A stretch of DNA of 64,000 nucleotides from Coffea arabica (Eukaryota > Streptophyta > Magnoliopsida > Gentianales > Rubiaceae): assembly GCF_036785885.1 (NCBI RefSeq), contig NC_092320.1, positions 16,617,557 to 16,681,556 of the forward strand, given 5' to 3'. Below, in pieces: positions 47,801-58,443 of the stretch (the first letter of the stretch is position 1; each line of letters starts with the position of its first letter). The notes beneath the pieces were generated by a model that was not told the origin of the DNA, searched no databases, and saw only the letters and a list, made by a program, of their open reading frames with translations. The translations under genes were made by a program, and so were the position numbers.

Positions 47801-48752
47801 TTGCCTGTTCATTGGTTGGTGTGATAATCTGACTATAAATCTACTCTTCTGGCCTATGGTGTCATTTGCCTATTCATATATGAATAGGGCTGGGTCACAT
47901 GATCTGTACATTTCCTTTTTCGCATTAACTGGTGGATGTTATCTACTAATTAAATGAAGGTTCCGGAGTTCAATATTGTTATCTGGACCAGCATCTTTTC
48001 TGGTCTTTTTTTTTTTTTACTTTTTTGATATTTAAGTTGAAGTCAATTTCTGACTTTAAAGTTGATTTTTAGGTAATCAACTCCCTTTCTGGTCTTTATA
48101 GCCCATACAGATATACATGTTTTGATGTTATCTTTTAATTTTTGGTTGATATCGTCGACCATTAAAGCATTGCAAGTTTAATGTGCTCAGGCAGTTTGTC
48201 CAACAGTACTTTATCTTCATATGCAAAAAGAATGGTTTTTTTTTTTGTCTATTCGTATTTATTTCGCTTTCAGCATTACAAATCCATGTGTTCTTCGGCA
48301 ATCTAGCAATGGGCTGCAAATTTGACTACATAAGCGAGATGATAAGACTGTCTTAACATATCAGCATTTGACAAGCTTGCTCTTATTTTTGTATGTGACA
48401 ACTAACATTGAAATGGGTCCAGCATTGTGCTGCATGACTTGATATGCCTCACAAAGTCCAACCTAAACAACATTAATGCAAAGCAAAACCAGTGTGAACA
48501 GGCTCCTGATCTTGTCCCACACACTCACTGCAAGATCTTACAAGGGACTGTTTTACTGTAAATTGCTTAATATTTTTTGCATAACTTTTGCAGGTAACAA
48601 ATCCATTCTTGGACATGGATACTTTTGGGATGGCAAGCAAACCACCAGTTGTACCCTTGTTGTGTGCATCTGAATACCAACATCGTCCTCAGTCTTTCAA
48701 GCTACCAGCATCAAGCCCATATGATCACTTTTTAAAAGCTGCTGGATGCTGA
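35870..48752 (+). CDS. EFR3-like ARM/HEAT-repeat protein (SRL2/EFOP type)
   Basis: Nineteen coding exons were joined by consensus splice sites and consistent phase: 35870-36016, 36343-36417, 37436-37551, 38569-38683, 38797-38925, 39787-39834, 40794-40981, 41105-41301, 41402-41694, 41954-42103, 42209-42616, 42954-43103, 44595-44670, 45278-45405, 45775-45975, 46066-46206, 46281-46406, 47518-47754, 48594-48752. They total 3084 nt, or 1027 residues, the usual size for plant EFR3 homologues. The N-terminus has a cysteine cluster (Cys16, 20, 23) next to a basic stretch (RARSRQPVKRYKK), fitting palmitoyl and electrostatic membrane anchoring. The rest is helical ARM/HEAT-like, ending SSPYDHFLKAAGC. 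In eukaryotes EFR3 tethers the PI4-kinase III alpha complex to the plasma membrane; rice SRL2 affects leaf rolling (family knowledge). The 42616 donor has an in-frame alternative at 42613. Confidence 0.9.
37135..37176. repeat. Perfect 42-bp palindrome in an intron
   Basis: Each 21-base arm reads ACAGCTGTATATAGTCTGTA plus one A, with no spacer; the second arm is its exact reverse complement. It lies in the second intron between coding exons of the EFR3-like gene and could extrude as a cruciform or fold as a hairpin in RNA. Confidence 0.95.
37165..37300. repeat. Short tandem repeats next to the palindrome
   Basis: The motif AGCTGTGTTCTTAGACTAAT and ATTACAG recurs about four to five times with deletions, starting from the right arm of the palindrome. 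This is probably replication slippage seeded by the hairpin. Confidence 0.8.
38387..38483 (+). mobile_element. Short SINE-like insertion in an intron
   Basis: A B-box-like GGGTTCAAATCC is preceded by a weak A-box region, and an A run ends at 38483. The flanks TTATGAAGAAA (38376-38386) and TTATAGAAGAAA (38484-38495) look like a target duplication with one inserted base. It is only 97 bp and lies in the intron before the exon at 38569. Confidence 0.5.
40466..40567. repeat. Two perfect 51-bp tandem copies (intron)
   Basis: 40466-40516 and 40517-40567 are identical; each also contains CCATCATTCTCC twice. Intron of the EFR3-like gene. Confidence 0.95.
45379..45676. repeat. 149-bp tandem duplication covering an exon end and donor
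   Basis: 45379-45527 and 45528-45676 differ at only a few positions. The first copy includes the last 27 bases of the exon ending at 45405 plus its donor GTATGT. The second copy places the same exon tail and donor inside the intron, without an acceptor just before it. Confidence 0.9.
47222..47362. repeat. About 71-bp diverged tandem duplication (intron)
   Basis: The block CCTAAGCATTGGATTTAATT through TCCTTAGCCT is followed directly by a second copy, CCTAAGGATTGGATTTAATT through TCCTTGGCCT. Intron before the exon at 47518. Confidence 0.8.
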
Positions 48753-50700
48753 GAAGAGAAGGTATTATGTATATTAATCGAATCAATCAAGGCGTCCGCG
48801 ATACTCTAAAAAGTGGATTAAATTGGATGCTAAGATGCTCCACAGTGAAGCTCTTCCTGTTTCTGAGTGTCTGCAGATCTGATATACACAGCATTCGGCA
48901 TAAAGGCAGCCAGCACCCGATCTTGAAATCGACTGAGCTTGTTTCTTGTCCCGGTAAATTCATTCTTTTGTTCTTTTTCTCTCGTGTGGTTCGAGACATG
49001 TATAGTTCTTGTGCAAGGCATGGAGGAGCCAACGTCCAGATTTTGTCTTCCGTGATAAAGAAATGCGGCAACATTTGAGGAATGACCATACTAGTTCAGT
49101 CACTGGTATGCTATGTATAAAAGCAATTTCAACTTGAGGTTGATCTTTGGACCTTCGGATTGTAGAGGAAAGGGGCTACTCTCCTCCTTCCTCAGTTGGT
49201 CGCTAGATGGCCATTTTGTAATTACCATCAATCTTGAAAAAAAAAATATGTTTATTAGACGAACCACATTTGTTAACCTACCTCTTGCTGCATCTTTCAC
49301 TATGTGCAAAACTTGTGGGATCAAGATTGGCTTCAATGCTAAACAGTACAATGCTTGCATGGTAAAGATTCATTGACTCCCTAACAAGTAAGATGTGGAG
49401 GTTTCTACTTTCCACTAGTAGCAGTAGGTACATCTTATTTCATTCTTTATTTCGGTAGGTTCAAATGAAATCACAAAAGTGCATGACTATAATGAATCGA
49501 ATTTGTCATCTTAATTGTCAAATGTAGCTTAACCATACCAGTTAGATGAAATGCATGAATGATGCAATTCCCAACTCCAACTTCCATCTAGTTGCTGGAT
49601 TGCTGCAGCTGAAAATTATTGGTGAGCAAGTTCTAATTTGGAGAAATGTATTTTACATTCTTTTTTCATGTTTAGACTCAAAAAAAAAAAAAAAGACTCT
49701 AACTTGGCCAATGCACATAAAACATTGTACAAAATAAAATTATCCTAAATTTAAGAATCCTTTATTTCAACTGGACCCAATGCGTGTGCGTTTTAGAAAC
49801 AATTATTAGTTTTTGTGAATACATTATTAATTTTTTTATACAATTGCATTTTATATAAATTCTTCAACACAAAAACCGCAATTCATGTAGTAATTTTTTA
49901 TATTTGATACGATTACGGTTAATCTGTAACTTATAGATAACTATATTAACAAATTTAACAAACCCTTTATTAACTAAATGGCCACACTACCCAAACCCTT
50001 TGTTAACAAATTTAACAAACCCTAAACCATAAACCCTTTAATAATAAACCATAAATCCTAAACCTTGAAACTTAATAAAAACCCAAAACGTTAACAAAAC
50101 TTAACCCACCCTACACTTTTTTCCAAAACATTTTCCGTCACTCCAATTTTTTTTTTTTTTATATATCTTTCTGACCCGTCGCCTAATCTTTAACTAACTT
50201 CTCATTTAAGTGATTCTCTTAAACGTGAATATTTTATATTTTTTCATGGTCCAACAAAGCCATCTTGGTCGCTATTGCAATGTATCTTGGCTTGTCCTTT
50301 TCCTTTTCTGTAGTAGATGTTGAAAAAATTGAAATCATCAAATGTACTATTTTGTGCAATATAATTAGATTGTTTTTTTTTGGGCCGTCGCGTCATTACT
50401 TTTCAAAAAAAATTAGTTTTGGATCGTTTTGGCCTAAACCCATTAGGGATTTTTAAAAATTTGTTGGCCCGTTGTGCCATGTCATAGATAGAGACACCAA
50501 CTCTAAACATCAATATTTGACTGATTTTTTTTCCAAATAAATTCTAAGGAATTTGCCCCTAAGTATTGGATTTCTACAAATCTTAAATACAGTAGTAGAC
50601 CTAAACCTTTTAGAAGCCCAATTTGGGTCCAAGTAAAAAACTCCTCGTTTCACAATTCTCAGAAGCCCCTGGCCCTTTTTTTTTTAATGATAAAAGCAAA
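48753..50700. other. 3' end of the EFR3-like gene and intergenic DNA
   Basis: The 3' untranslated region probably runs to about 49240. Beyond it no coding region is supported. 49980-50110 has a degenerate run of telomere-like AAACCCTA words. Confidence 0.5.
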
Positions 50701-50769
50701 GCATCTTTAGGCGCCGAAACGGCGCAGTTTCACTGTAATCGACCCAACAAGTTTCACACCTTCTACGCA

Positions 50770-52479
50770 GAAATCTTGTATTAGTATCATTCAACAGCTC
50801 GCCCTTTTCTCTCCCTCTCCCTCAGTTTCGTCCCAGAATTCATAGCAGTAAGTTTCTGTTACACACACACACATTTATCCATAAATGGTTGAATCTGGTT
50901 ATGGCTTTTATGATATGTCTTTAATTTTGAGCGATTAGGGTCTTCATTTCCTGAAGTATTTGCGGCCTACGATTCAAATATTGCCCTTTTTCCTGTATGT
51001 GGTATCAAGATCTGTTCAAGTGTTTAGGGCTATAGCAGAAACGTATTGATTTCTTTTAGTTTTGATTTTCTTGGTGTTTTTGGGGATTTATCTATTTCTA
51101 CTTGGGAGAGGGTTAGTTGTGAATCTGGTAAAGTTTAAAAGAATTGGTCTTTCAATAGACATTATTGGGGAATACTGGAATTATTGTTTTTGGCTTGGCG
51201 TTGGGGATTACTGCTTTAGGTTTCATAGTTTACCGGGGTGCTGATTTTTTCATCAAGAGACTTACTTTAGCTTTCATGGGCCTTTTACCTTTTCTGTAAC
51301 TGATCTTTATGTATCCTTGTGGCTCGTCCCGGTGGATTATTTAAGGGATGAGGATGTTGAAAGATAGCATTTTTGTACGCGCTGTCTTTGGGTTTTTTGG
51401 TGGGTGGAAATTCTTGTTCGTTTGGGTATGGAACGTGCTGTCCCATTCAATTTCATCGGTCTATTTTGCATGATTTGGGTACAAGATCATCATAATATGT
51501 GTTTTATCCCCCAAGCCAAATGTAAAATGAGTATACATGTGCTGGGATTAAAAGGACGGAGGGAGGATTGGTATATGCGAAGCAAGCTACGGCTATTTTG
51601 TGCAGGGGAAGTCATCCCTGCCTCCTTAGGAAAAGTAGAAGTGCTGAAATTTTCTTTAACCCCATAATAGAGTTCAAATGGTTCTGTTAGAGTCCCTTTC
51701 TTGGCCCCTGTCCTACACACTGACCTTAACACTATAAATTTGGCCACTCCTAGCTTATGCTTAACTGTTATCTTATTTCTGCTGCTCAAATACTTCTGCA
51801 CTTGATCTTCGAACAATTCTATGTAAGTTTGACTGTATTTTAATTTGAGATGTTATTAATGTGGGTTCTGTGCCTCTTTTAGCAGTCATTCATGTTCACG
51901 CCTAAGAGAACTCTGGTTATTATGACCATTGTAATGGTGATAAACTTTCTGCAATGGCTTCTTAGTTAGAAATTAAGGCCAGTCGAAAGATATGAAAACA
52001 GGAAATGATTGAATTGATATTGTAAAAATGTTTTGGCATTGGGTGTTATATCGAGTTGCATTTTGCTAGACCTGCATACTTGTAGACTTTGTGGAATCTA
52101 AAGATCTACGTAATGCAATCACGGTGCTGTCATATCTACTGGAACATTTGCAGTCATCACATGTAACAATTTACTTGATTTTCTGGACCTTCTGATTACA
52201 TCATTGGCCATGAAAGTGACAATTATATCTTTATTAATGTTTTTGTTGATTCATTATCCTTTCTTTTTGTTTCTTGATCAGTTCTGTTATCAAAATTATC
52301 ATTTATTCATGTAATTATTTTGTAATACATGTCCGCTCTTTTTCCTTTCTTTCTTGTGTTATGCTTCTTTGAATGCTTTTTAGTAAAGACGTTTACTGGA
52401 TGGAACTGGATTTTAAGGTCCTGGATTATTGCACCTAACTGGGAGTTTGGTTTATCGTGTCAGTTGTTGATTTTTGAAG
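50770..52479 (+). other. 5' untranslated region with a 1.6-kb intron, small membrane protein gene
   Basis: A pyrimidine-rich leader (CTCTCCCTCTCCCTCAG) ends at 50847 before GTAAGT. A likely acceptor TGTCAG at 52458-52463 leads to 16 leader bases before the ATG. Leader introns of this size are common in plant housekeeping genes. A GC-rich GGCGCCGAAACGGCGC lies near 50711 in the core promoter region. Confidence 0.5.
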
Positions 52480-52802
52480 ATGTCTGCTAAGTACATACTT
52501 TCTGGTTTGGTGGGATCATTTGCAATTGCATATGTTTGTGATCATTTAATTGCCGATAAAAAGATTTTTGGAGGTAAGTTTATAGGCATTTTATCCTTAC
52601 TTTGGCTTTGATTCGCCTCTGTTTTTTATATCATTTCTGTCATTTTCAATTAGGTAAGACTCCACCAACTGTTGAAAACAAGGAGTGGTGGGAAGAGACT
52701 GACAAGAAGTTTCAGGCATGGCCTCGCACTGCTGGTCCTCCAGTGGTCATGAACCCCATCAGCCGCCAAAACTTTATTGTGAAGAACCGTATTGACCAGT
52801 GA
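52480..52802 (+). CDS. Small single-span protein, likely mitochondrial, conserved in plants
   Basis: Exons 52480-52573 and 52654-52802 with an 80-bp intron splitting a Gly codon give 80 residues. A hydrophobic segment (about residues 5-20, ILSGLVGSFAIAYVC) near the N-terminus looks like one membrane span. A polar tail follows with KEWWEETDKKFQAWPRTAGP and PISRQNFIVK. I recognise the tail as that of small plant proteins found with mitochondrial respiratory complex I in proteomic lists; this is from memory and the exact subunit name is uncertain. The ATG is preceded by an in-frame stop (TGA at 52468-52470), which supports this start. Its length fits the family. The two exons were required to see it, as neither is long. 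Confidence 0.75.
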
Positions 52803-54246
52803 AGCTCCACCCAATGGCCTTTTTGTTTCTAATATCATCTTTATGGAAGATTACAATTTTTACTCTGAAGTAATGGTTAGCATGGATGTAAATGCAGAAA
52901 CAGTCTCTCTTTTCCTATTTCAGCCTTAGGGCTTTCTTTCTGCCATCGCTTTTCAGCATGTGGTCATTCTGCAATTAGACATTATTAATAATTTCAGTCC
53001 AAAAGCGTGAAGTGTTGGATATAATTTTCACACAAGCCTCTTGATTCATCTGTTGTCTTTTCTAATCTATGTGTAATTTGCTTGATGGCTTATGAATTCT
53101 TTCTATAGGGTTTTCCTTGCTAGATATAGCATTTTGTCATTTAGGTGCATATTATGCATAAGATATATGGAAGTCTACTTTTGAAAGGAAGAATTGAAGT
53201 TCCTTTGGTTTTTTTTTTTTTTTTGGGTGGGGGTGGAAGAACTTGGATTGCATGGTGTTTGGGGACTGATGTTTTATGTTTCTTCAGCCCTGGTTGCTTG
53301 AGGCATTTCTCTTTTAAACAGCCATTACAAGTACCCTTTTGAAGTCTGATTGTAGCATTTCTTTCACCTATGTCAAGGAACAGTTGTTTATGAACACATC
53401 CGGTGGCCAGGGCTGGGTGAGGTTGTAGTGTATATGGGTTATGGTGTCAGTTTCATGCATACTTGCTGGAGTCAATCAGTATAGCATTTGCATGCATTAG
53501 AACAGAAATGCCTAATGCAGAAGGGGAAATTGAGTTCCTCGATTCAATCACGGGCCAACCTGTCATCTTTTTTTTTTTTTCGAGTGATGACATGAAATGT
53601 TAGATGTGGAGTTGGTTGAGCCATTCGTTAGCTTTTGTTCGACGGAAAGAAGTTGAAGTTCTATCCAAAGGAATGGACCATTGAGAGAAGCAAATTCTAG
53701 TGTCTCTCTGTGATTCGGTTTGAAGTCCTATCATTTTCCGTCTCTTGCAGTAATGACGTTATTAAGCTAAGATCTTACTGTTTATCTCAACTTCTCATCC
53801 GAATGACATCTTTATTGTCACGTCTTATGTGTTCAAATACCGTTGAGTTGAAGATTACCACGAATAAAACTATAAGATGTTTAGTCCATTCTTGACCTGA
53901 ACAGACATTTTGCAAGAAAATCAGGAATCATATTCGTGCGAACAAGTTAGCTAGCATATTATTGACCCGCAAAAGAGATTAAAACGCAGGAAAAGTACGT
54001 ATGCATACCAACTGCATATATTCCTTTGGCACTAGGCATATACTCCTTGTACATTGAAAAGGCTTAGTTGTCAACTTCCAGCAGTTACTGCTACCAGCAG
54101 CTCCATTTTGAACTAATACGTCAGCATTATGTGATTTCCGCTACCCGTACACCTTATGAACAGCATAAAGAAGACTCCTGAGATAATAAAAAAAAAAATG
54201 CAAAAGCTAACAGCCATGTCGACTTTGAATAAGATGCATAATCATT
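52803..54246. other. Convergent intergenic region
   Basis: 3' flanks of the small membrane protein gene (+) and the bS6m gene (-). No coding region is supported. Poly-T runs lie near 53210 and 53570. Confidence 0.5.
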
Positions 54247-56379
54247 TTAGCCTTCCTTTTTCTCTCCTTGGTCCGCCTCGTACTCATCCTCATCATCATC
54301 ATCACCATCATCATCCTCATCATCATCATTCCCATCATTATCATGCCCTTGGTCGGCATCATACTCATCATCATCATCCTCATCCTCACTGTCATCCTTG
54401 TCATCCTCATTGTCAAACAAACTGCTCCCATATCTTCTTAAGTTAGGATCATCTTCACCCAGAAAGTCCAGCCCATATTTCATGTCACGATGTTTGACCA
54501 GAAGCCAGCGAAGCAATCGGTCTTCCTTGTTAAGGTAATGCAGCTCTTCATTAAAACTGGGCGGTGTCATCATTGTCATTTGCATCAGTAGGCCCTATAC
54601 AAGACCAGTATGTCATTTGTTTGGAGAAAGGGAATGCACTTCTTCATGGAAGATGCACAATAATGCTCTTCAAAAGCGTAGAAACAAGACTACCAGATAT
54701 CATGATGAAACAGATAGCAAGTTACATTTAGTAAAGAGGGCATAAACAGCTAACCATGTTGGCTGTTAAGCGCATTCTTAATGTGTGATACCTACTAGCA
54801 GTCACCATAATAGATACCTAGCTATTTTGGATCATTACTTGGTCTAAGATTGTTTTCCTTTGATCATTCACTTTATTCCACCAGTAGTTGTGCGCCTTGC
54901 ACTCAGAATTTAGAATTTATTTTGATATCATGTTGGTGGTATCGACCTTTGTAAAATTTAATATACTCTTAAAATGAAGATCTTATCTTTCACCAACAGG
55001 AGAAGGAGGGGACTGGTTTTCTGTGTTTCTTTTTGGGGGAAGGAGGAAGCGAGAGAATTTTGGATCTTGCAGATAGGGTCCAAAAACATTACATAGTGTT
55101 TAAAATCAAAACAGAATTCCTAGAACTATATCAACTGTACTTTAAGGGACAGGCCAAATCAGCATTTAAATTTGATTTCTAATGGTCAATCTCCAATTTT
55201 AACAAAAGCTACCAGAATATCATTTGATCTCCTTGCTTTATCTATATTTTACCATTAATAGGTACGCAATCCCACCTCCCTTATTTCAAACTAATAGGGG
55301 AAAATGACTAAGTTATCCATCAAAACAAATTTAGGTTTGTATTGACACTTGACATTTCCTCTTTTTTTTTTTTTTTTAAAAAAAGCACATATGAAATATA
55401 CAAGACAGTTGAGATTCTATGTTATATTTTGAATTGAGTACTTTTTCCATGCATTAACTAATTAAATTCCTCGGTGCATGACTAAAAGAAGCCAGCTTAT
55501 AAAATTTCAGAGGATAATTAGAATTCTAGCTAATAATATCGGCGGCATAGTCAGGAAAACATAATAAAAAATAACCAAGTATAATACATCCAGAAGTTGA
55601 GTGTATCAGATAAATATGACAAAAATTTAGTCGACTAGAATGATACAAGGATGTTGTGACCTTCTATCAGAGTAAGATGCTGTCCATCTTGTATTTTCAA
55701 TCCTCCACAGCAGCTAAGAGTTCATGCATCACAGCTCGCTTAGGTTATTCCACACCCAATTTTCAGACATATGACTTAGCATGTGCTAACTATTTCCTTG
55801 TGGTTAATTTGCTTCATAAATTTACAAGCATTACAAGAAACCTCAACTGGAGATGTTACAAGGTAAACAAAATCCTATGGCTACTTTCTGGCAAAACTTT
55901 TTCCTGGGGAAAAAAAGAGCAGCTGGAGTAGATATGCAGAGATATCAAAGTTGAACCTAAAATGAACCCTAATTCTTAAGACTGACGAAGCTAAGAAATT
56001 CATTATGCGTTGGCTGATCTGTAAAGAAATTCAATGGCAAACAGACTTCAAATTCAAACATGCACTCAAAGCATGAATGAAAACTTTACGATCGCTCCCA
56101 AACAAGTAAAATTTAATAGTGGAAGCAACTGAACTTAAATCATATAAGGAAGAAGAAAAACGAAGGTGAAGTGGAGTGCCACATCAGTACACCAACCTGA
56201 TAGTACCTCCCATCAAGTTTCCTGATGCCATAACCCAATTGAACTTGTCCAAATGACTTGACACCAGTAAGAACCCCATTTCTTCTGTAAACATGTTTCC
56301 CAACTTTAGCAGCCAAGTCCATCAATGCCTCCTTCTTTACATGGGGTTTCAACAAAAGCATGCAGTCATAAAGAGGCAT
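54247..56379 (-). CDS. Mitochondrial ribosomal protein bS6m
   Basis: Exons 56379-56197 and 54594-54247, joined in phase at TATCAG/GGCCTA across a 1602-bp intron, give 176 residues. Residues 1-100 are the S6 fold: MPLYDCMLLLKPHV strand, ALMDLAAKVGKHVY helix, LGYGIRKLDGRYYQ, and LNKEDRLLRWLLVKHRD near the end. The family binds 16S-type rRNA in the small ribosomal subunit; the plant form with this start is mitochondrial. Residues from about 122 to 170 are an acidic Asp/Glu tail encoded by GAT/GAG-rich near-repeats, longer than bacterial S6. No obvious cleavable presequence is seen, as in plant homologues recalled. The donor is GTTGGT, a weak site; an upstream GT (GTACTA) would break the conserved YYQ. 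Confidence 0.88.
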
Positions 56380-57250
56380 CTTGTCCGTTCCCTTTCTCTT
56401 GGCTCAACCAACTTTCTTCTTAAGATCTACAGAAAAATAAAGCATTTAGAAACATGAACCAAGAATATGCAACAATCCCTTTTTGCACTCAGCGCTAATC
56501 AATTCAAACCCTTTAAGCTCCTCACAACATTTGTCCATCATCCAGGAAAAATGAGGTAAACATCAACTATCAAGGCACTTATCACAAGCTCGACATACTT
56601 TTAACTTCCATTAATACTTAACTACATTGGACTTCTCAAGAATTATCTCCTGTTCACCTTCTTGACCAATCTCTTTTCAATTAGAAAGGAAATTACGTAA
56701 ACCAAACTAGATTACGACGTCAAAATCTTCAAATGCATTAAACATCAATTGATCTTATTAAAAAGGAAACATACATCAATTGATTCAAGTATAAACAAAC
56801 GAAATTAGATGGTTGAAACTCGAAATCCTAATGTATGAATAACTATGAAACTGAAAGGTATTCAGGCAGACAATTTTACAAACAGGTAGAAGGCAACCAG
56901 AAGCCCAACTAAATCATACCTGTATTCACGGAGCAAATAACCAAAGATCAAGAATCAATTGACCCTTTGTTCCTGAGCTTCCATTGAGTGCGCAATTCAA
57001 GAAAACACGTTAAAAGCATGAAAATGACAAATCTAGTGACATTAACATTTATCTCGCCAAAAAAGGAAACAAAAAAAGAGCTGAAAAACTAATTCCTTAG
57101 AGATGAAAAAACAGAGAAGAAGGAAGAGAAAAGCTTGCATACGGAGAAGAAAATTGCAGAGGCAACGGAGTCTGTAACCCACTTACCTGGGATCAAGGAA
57201 TTCACCCTAGGAGAAGACTCTTCAACTCCGGGGGATGAACGCAACAGGGT
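56380..57250 (-). other. 5' untranslated region of bS6m with intron
   Basis: The leader directly before the ATG extends to an acceptor CTGTAG near 56428. An upstream non-coding exon ends at 57187 (CCCAG before GTAAGT) and starts near 57250. The intron is about 760 bp. Inferred from splice signals only. Confidence 0.5.
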
Positions 57251-58443
57251 TAAGTGAAAACTAGAAGCAAAATGTTTTTCCGCGGGGTTCAGGGTTTAAG
57301 ATGTAGAAATGTGTATTTTGCTTCCAGGGAGAATCGAAACCCAAACTCCAACAATCTTTCTTTCTTTTTTTTTCGCGGATTCAAATTTATTTTTATTTTT
57401 TTAAAACTTGGGTACTATTTGAAGGCATTAATCAGCATGTACTAATAACATTTTGGAGTTGAATTTATGATTTGTATGTAGTGAATTGCTTATAAATCTT
57501 GTTTTAAGTAATTGCTTATAGTTTAATTTTGGAGTTTAATTTACGCTCGAATTAAGTAAATAAATCAAAGTTTTGGCAAGAACATGGGTAGGGATTAAAT
57601 GGTAATTGGGAAGAATAATGAACAAAATAAATTAAGGGGCCGTTTGGCATATGGCTTTTTTGCAGTTGGGTATGGGTGTGAAATAGGATGATACAGATAT
57701 TGGACTGATGGTAGGATTGGCAGGCAAAGGTAACAACTGACAAGCCTTTCATCATTTCTTGAACGTAATAAAAACTCCATTGCCTCCAAAGCACTTTTAT
57801 CATCCCAATGAGAATCCTCTTCATACTTCACCTATAATGGAAAATTATGCAATTGACACTTGTAGCATCTCAACAAGAACATTTTTAAGTCTTAGTGCAT
57901 TCGCAAATTACATTCTTTCTCAACGAGAAGATAGAAGCTAAAGAAAGGTATCATCACCAAGATTATACAGAAGAATGACTTCTTTTAAGAGGGGAAGAGT
58001 GATAACTGAATACTGCTAACCATGCAGAGATACAGTTCTCTGGACAGAAATGAAGAGCATCTTCGAACAAAGATCTCATCCATGTGATTGAACACCTGAT
58101 ACATGATAGAGTACAAAACTACCATAATTGGAGTGGAGGAAGGCTTTTGGTTTTATCCTCCATCTAATTCTTCTGCAGGCTTTTACTTTTCTCCTCGATG
58201 TGGATAAGGTTACATAGCTGAGTTCCTCTTCAGCCCTTCAATACTAGACAGAGGAGTAGATTACCATTAACAGAAGCTACACCAACACATGTACAGAATC
58301 TCTCCCCTTCTCCAGTGATGATAAATTTCAAATGGCAGATAATATTTCGCGTGGTGTCTTTTCAAATGTCACTCGAGGATTCCTGATTTAGAGGGAAGAG
58401 ACGAAAAACCATTTCTGAATAAACAGAATTCTGTGCTGTGCAG
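57251..58443. other. Intergenic DNA with an exon-like fragment
   Basis: On the minus strand near 57827-57730, an acceptor (TATAG) is followed by an open stretch reading VKYEEDSHWDDKSALEAMEF and LLRSRNDERL, which looks like a real exon but belongs to no gene I can name. Just below it, GGGGCCGTTTGGCATATGG (near 57636) resembles a transposon terminus without a partner. The right end is the 3' flank of the LRR kinase gene. Confidence 0.4.

Noticed and set aside
48746-49376. Overlapping frames on both strands after the EFR3-like stop codon
   Set aside because: They lie in the probable 3' untranslated region and resemble no known protein.
49980-50110. Cluster of AAACCCTA-like words as an interstitial telomere
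   Set aside because: The words are irregularly spaced and mutated, not a tandem array. They are more likely AT-rich DNA with a few telo-box-like motifs.
54156-54446. His-rich frame on the plus strand
   Set aside because: It is the antisense shadow of the acidic GAT tract of bS6m.
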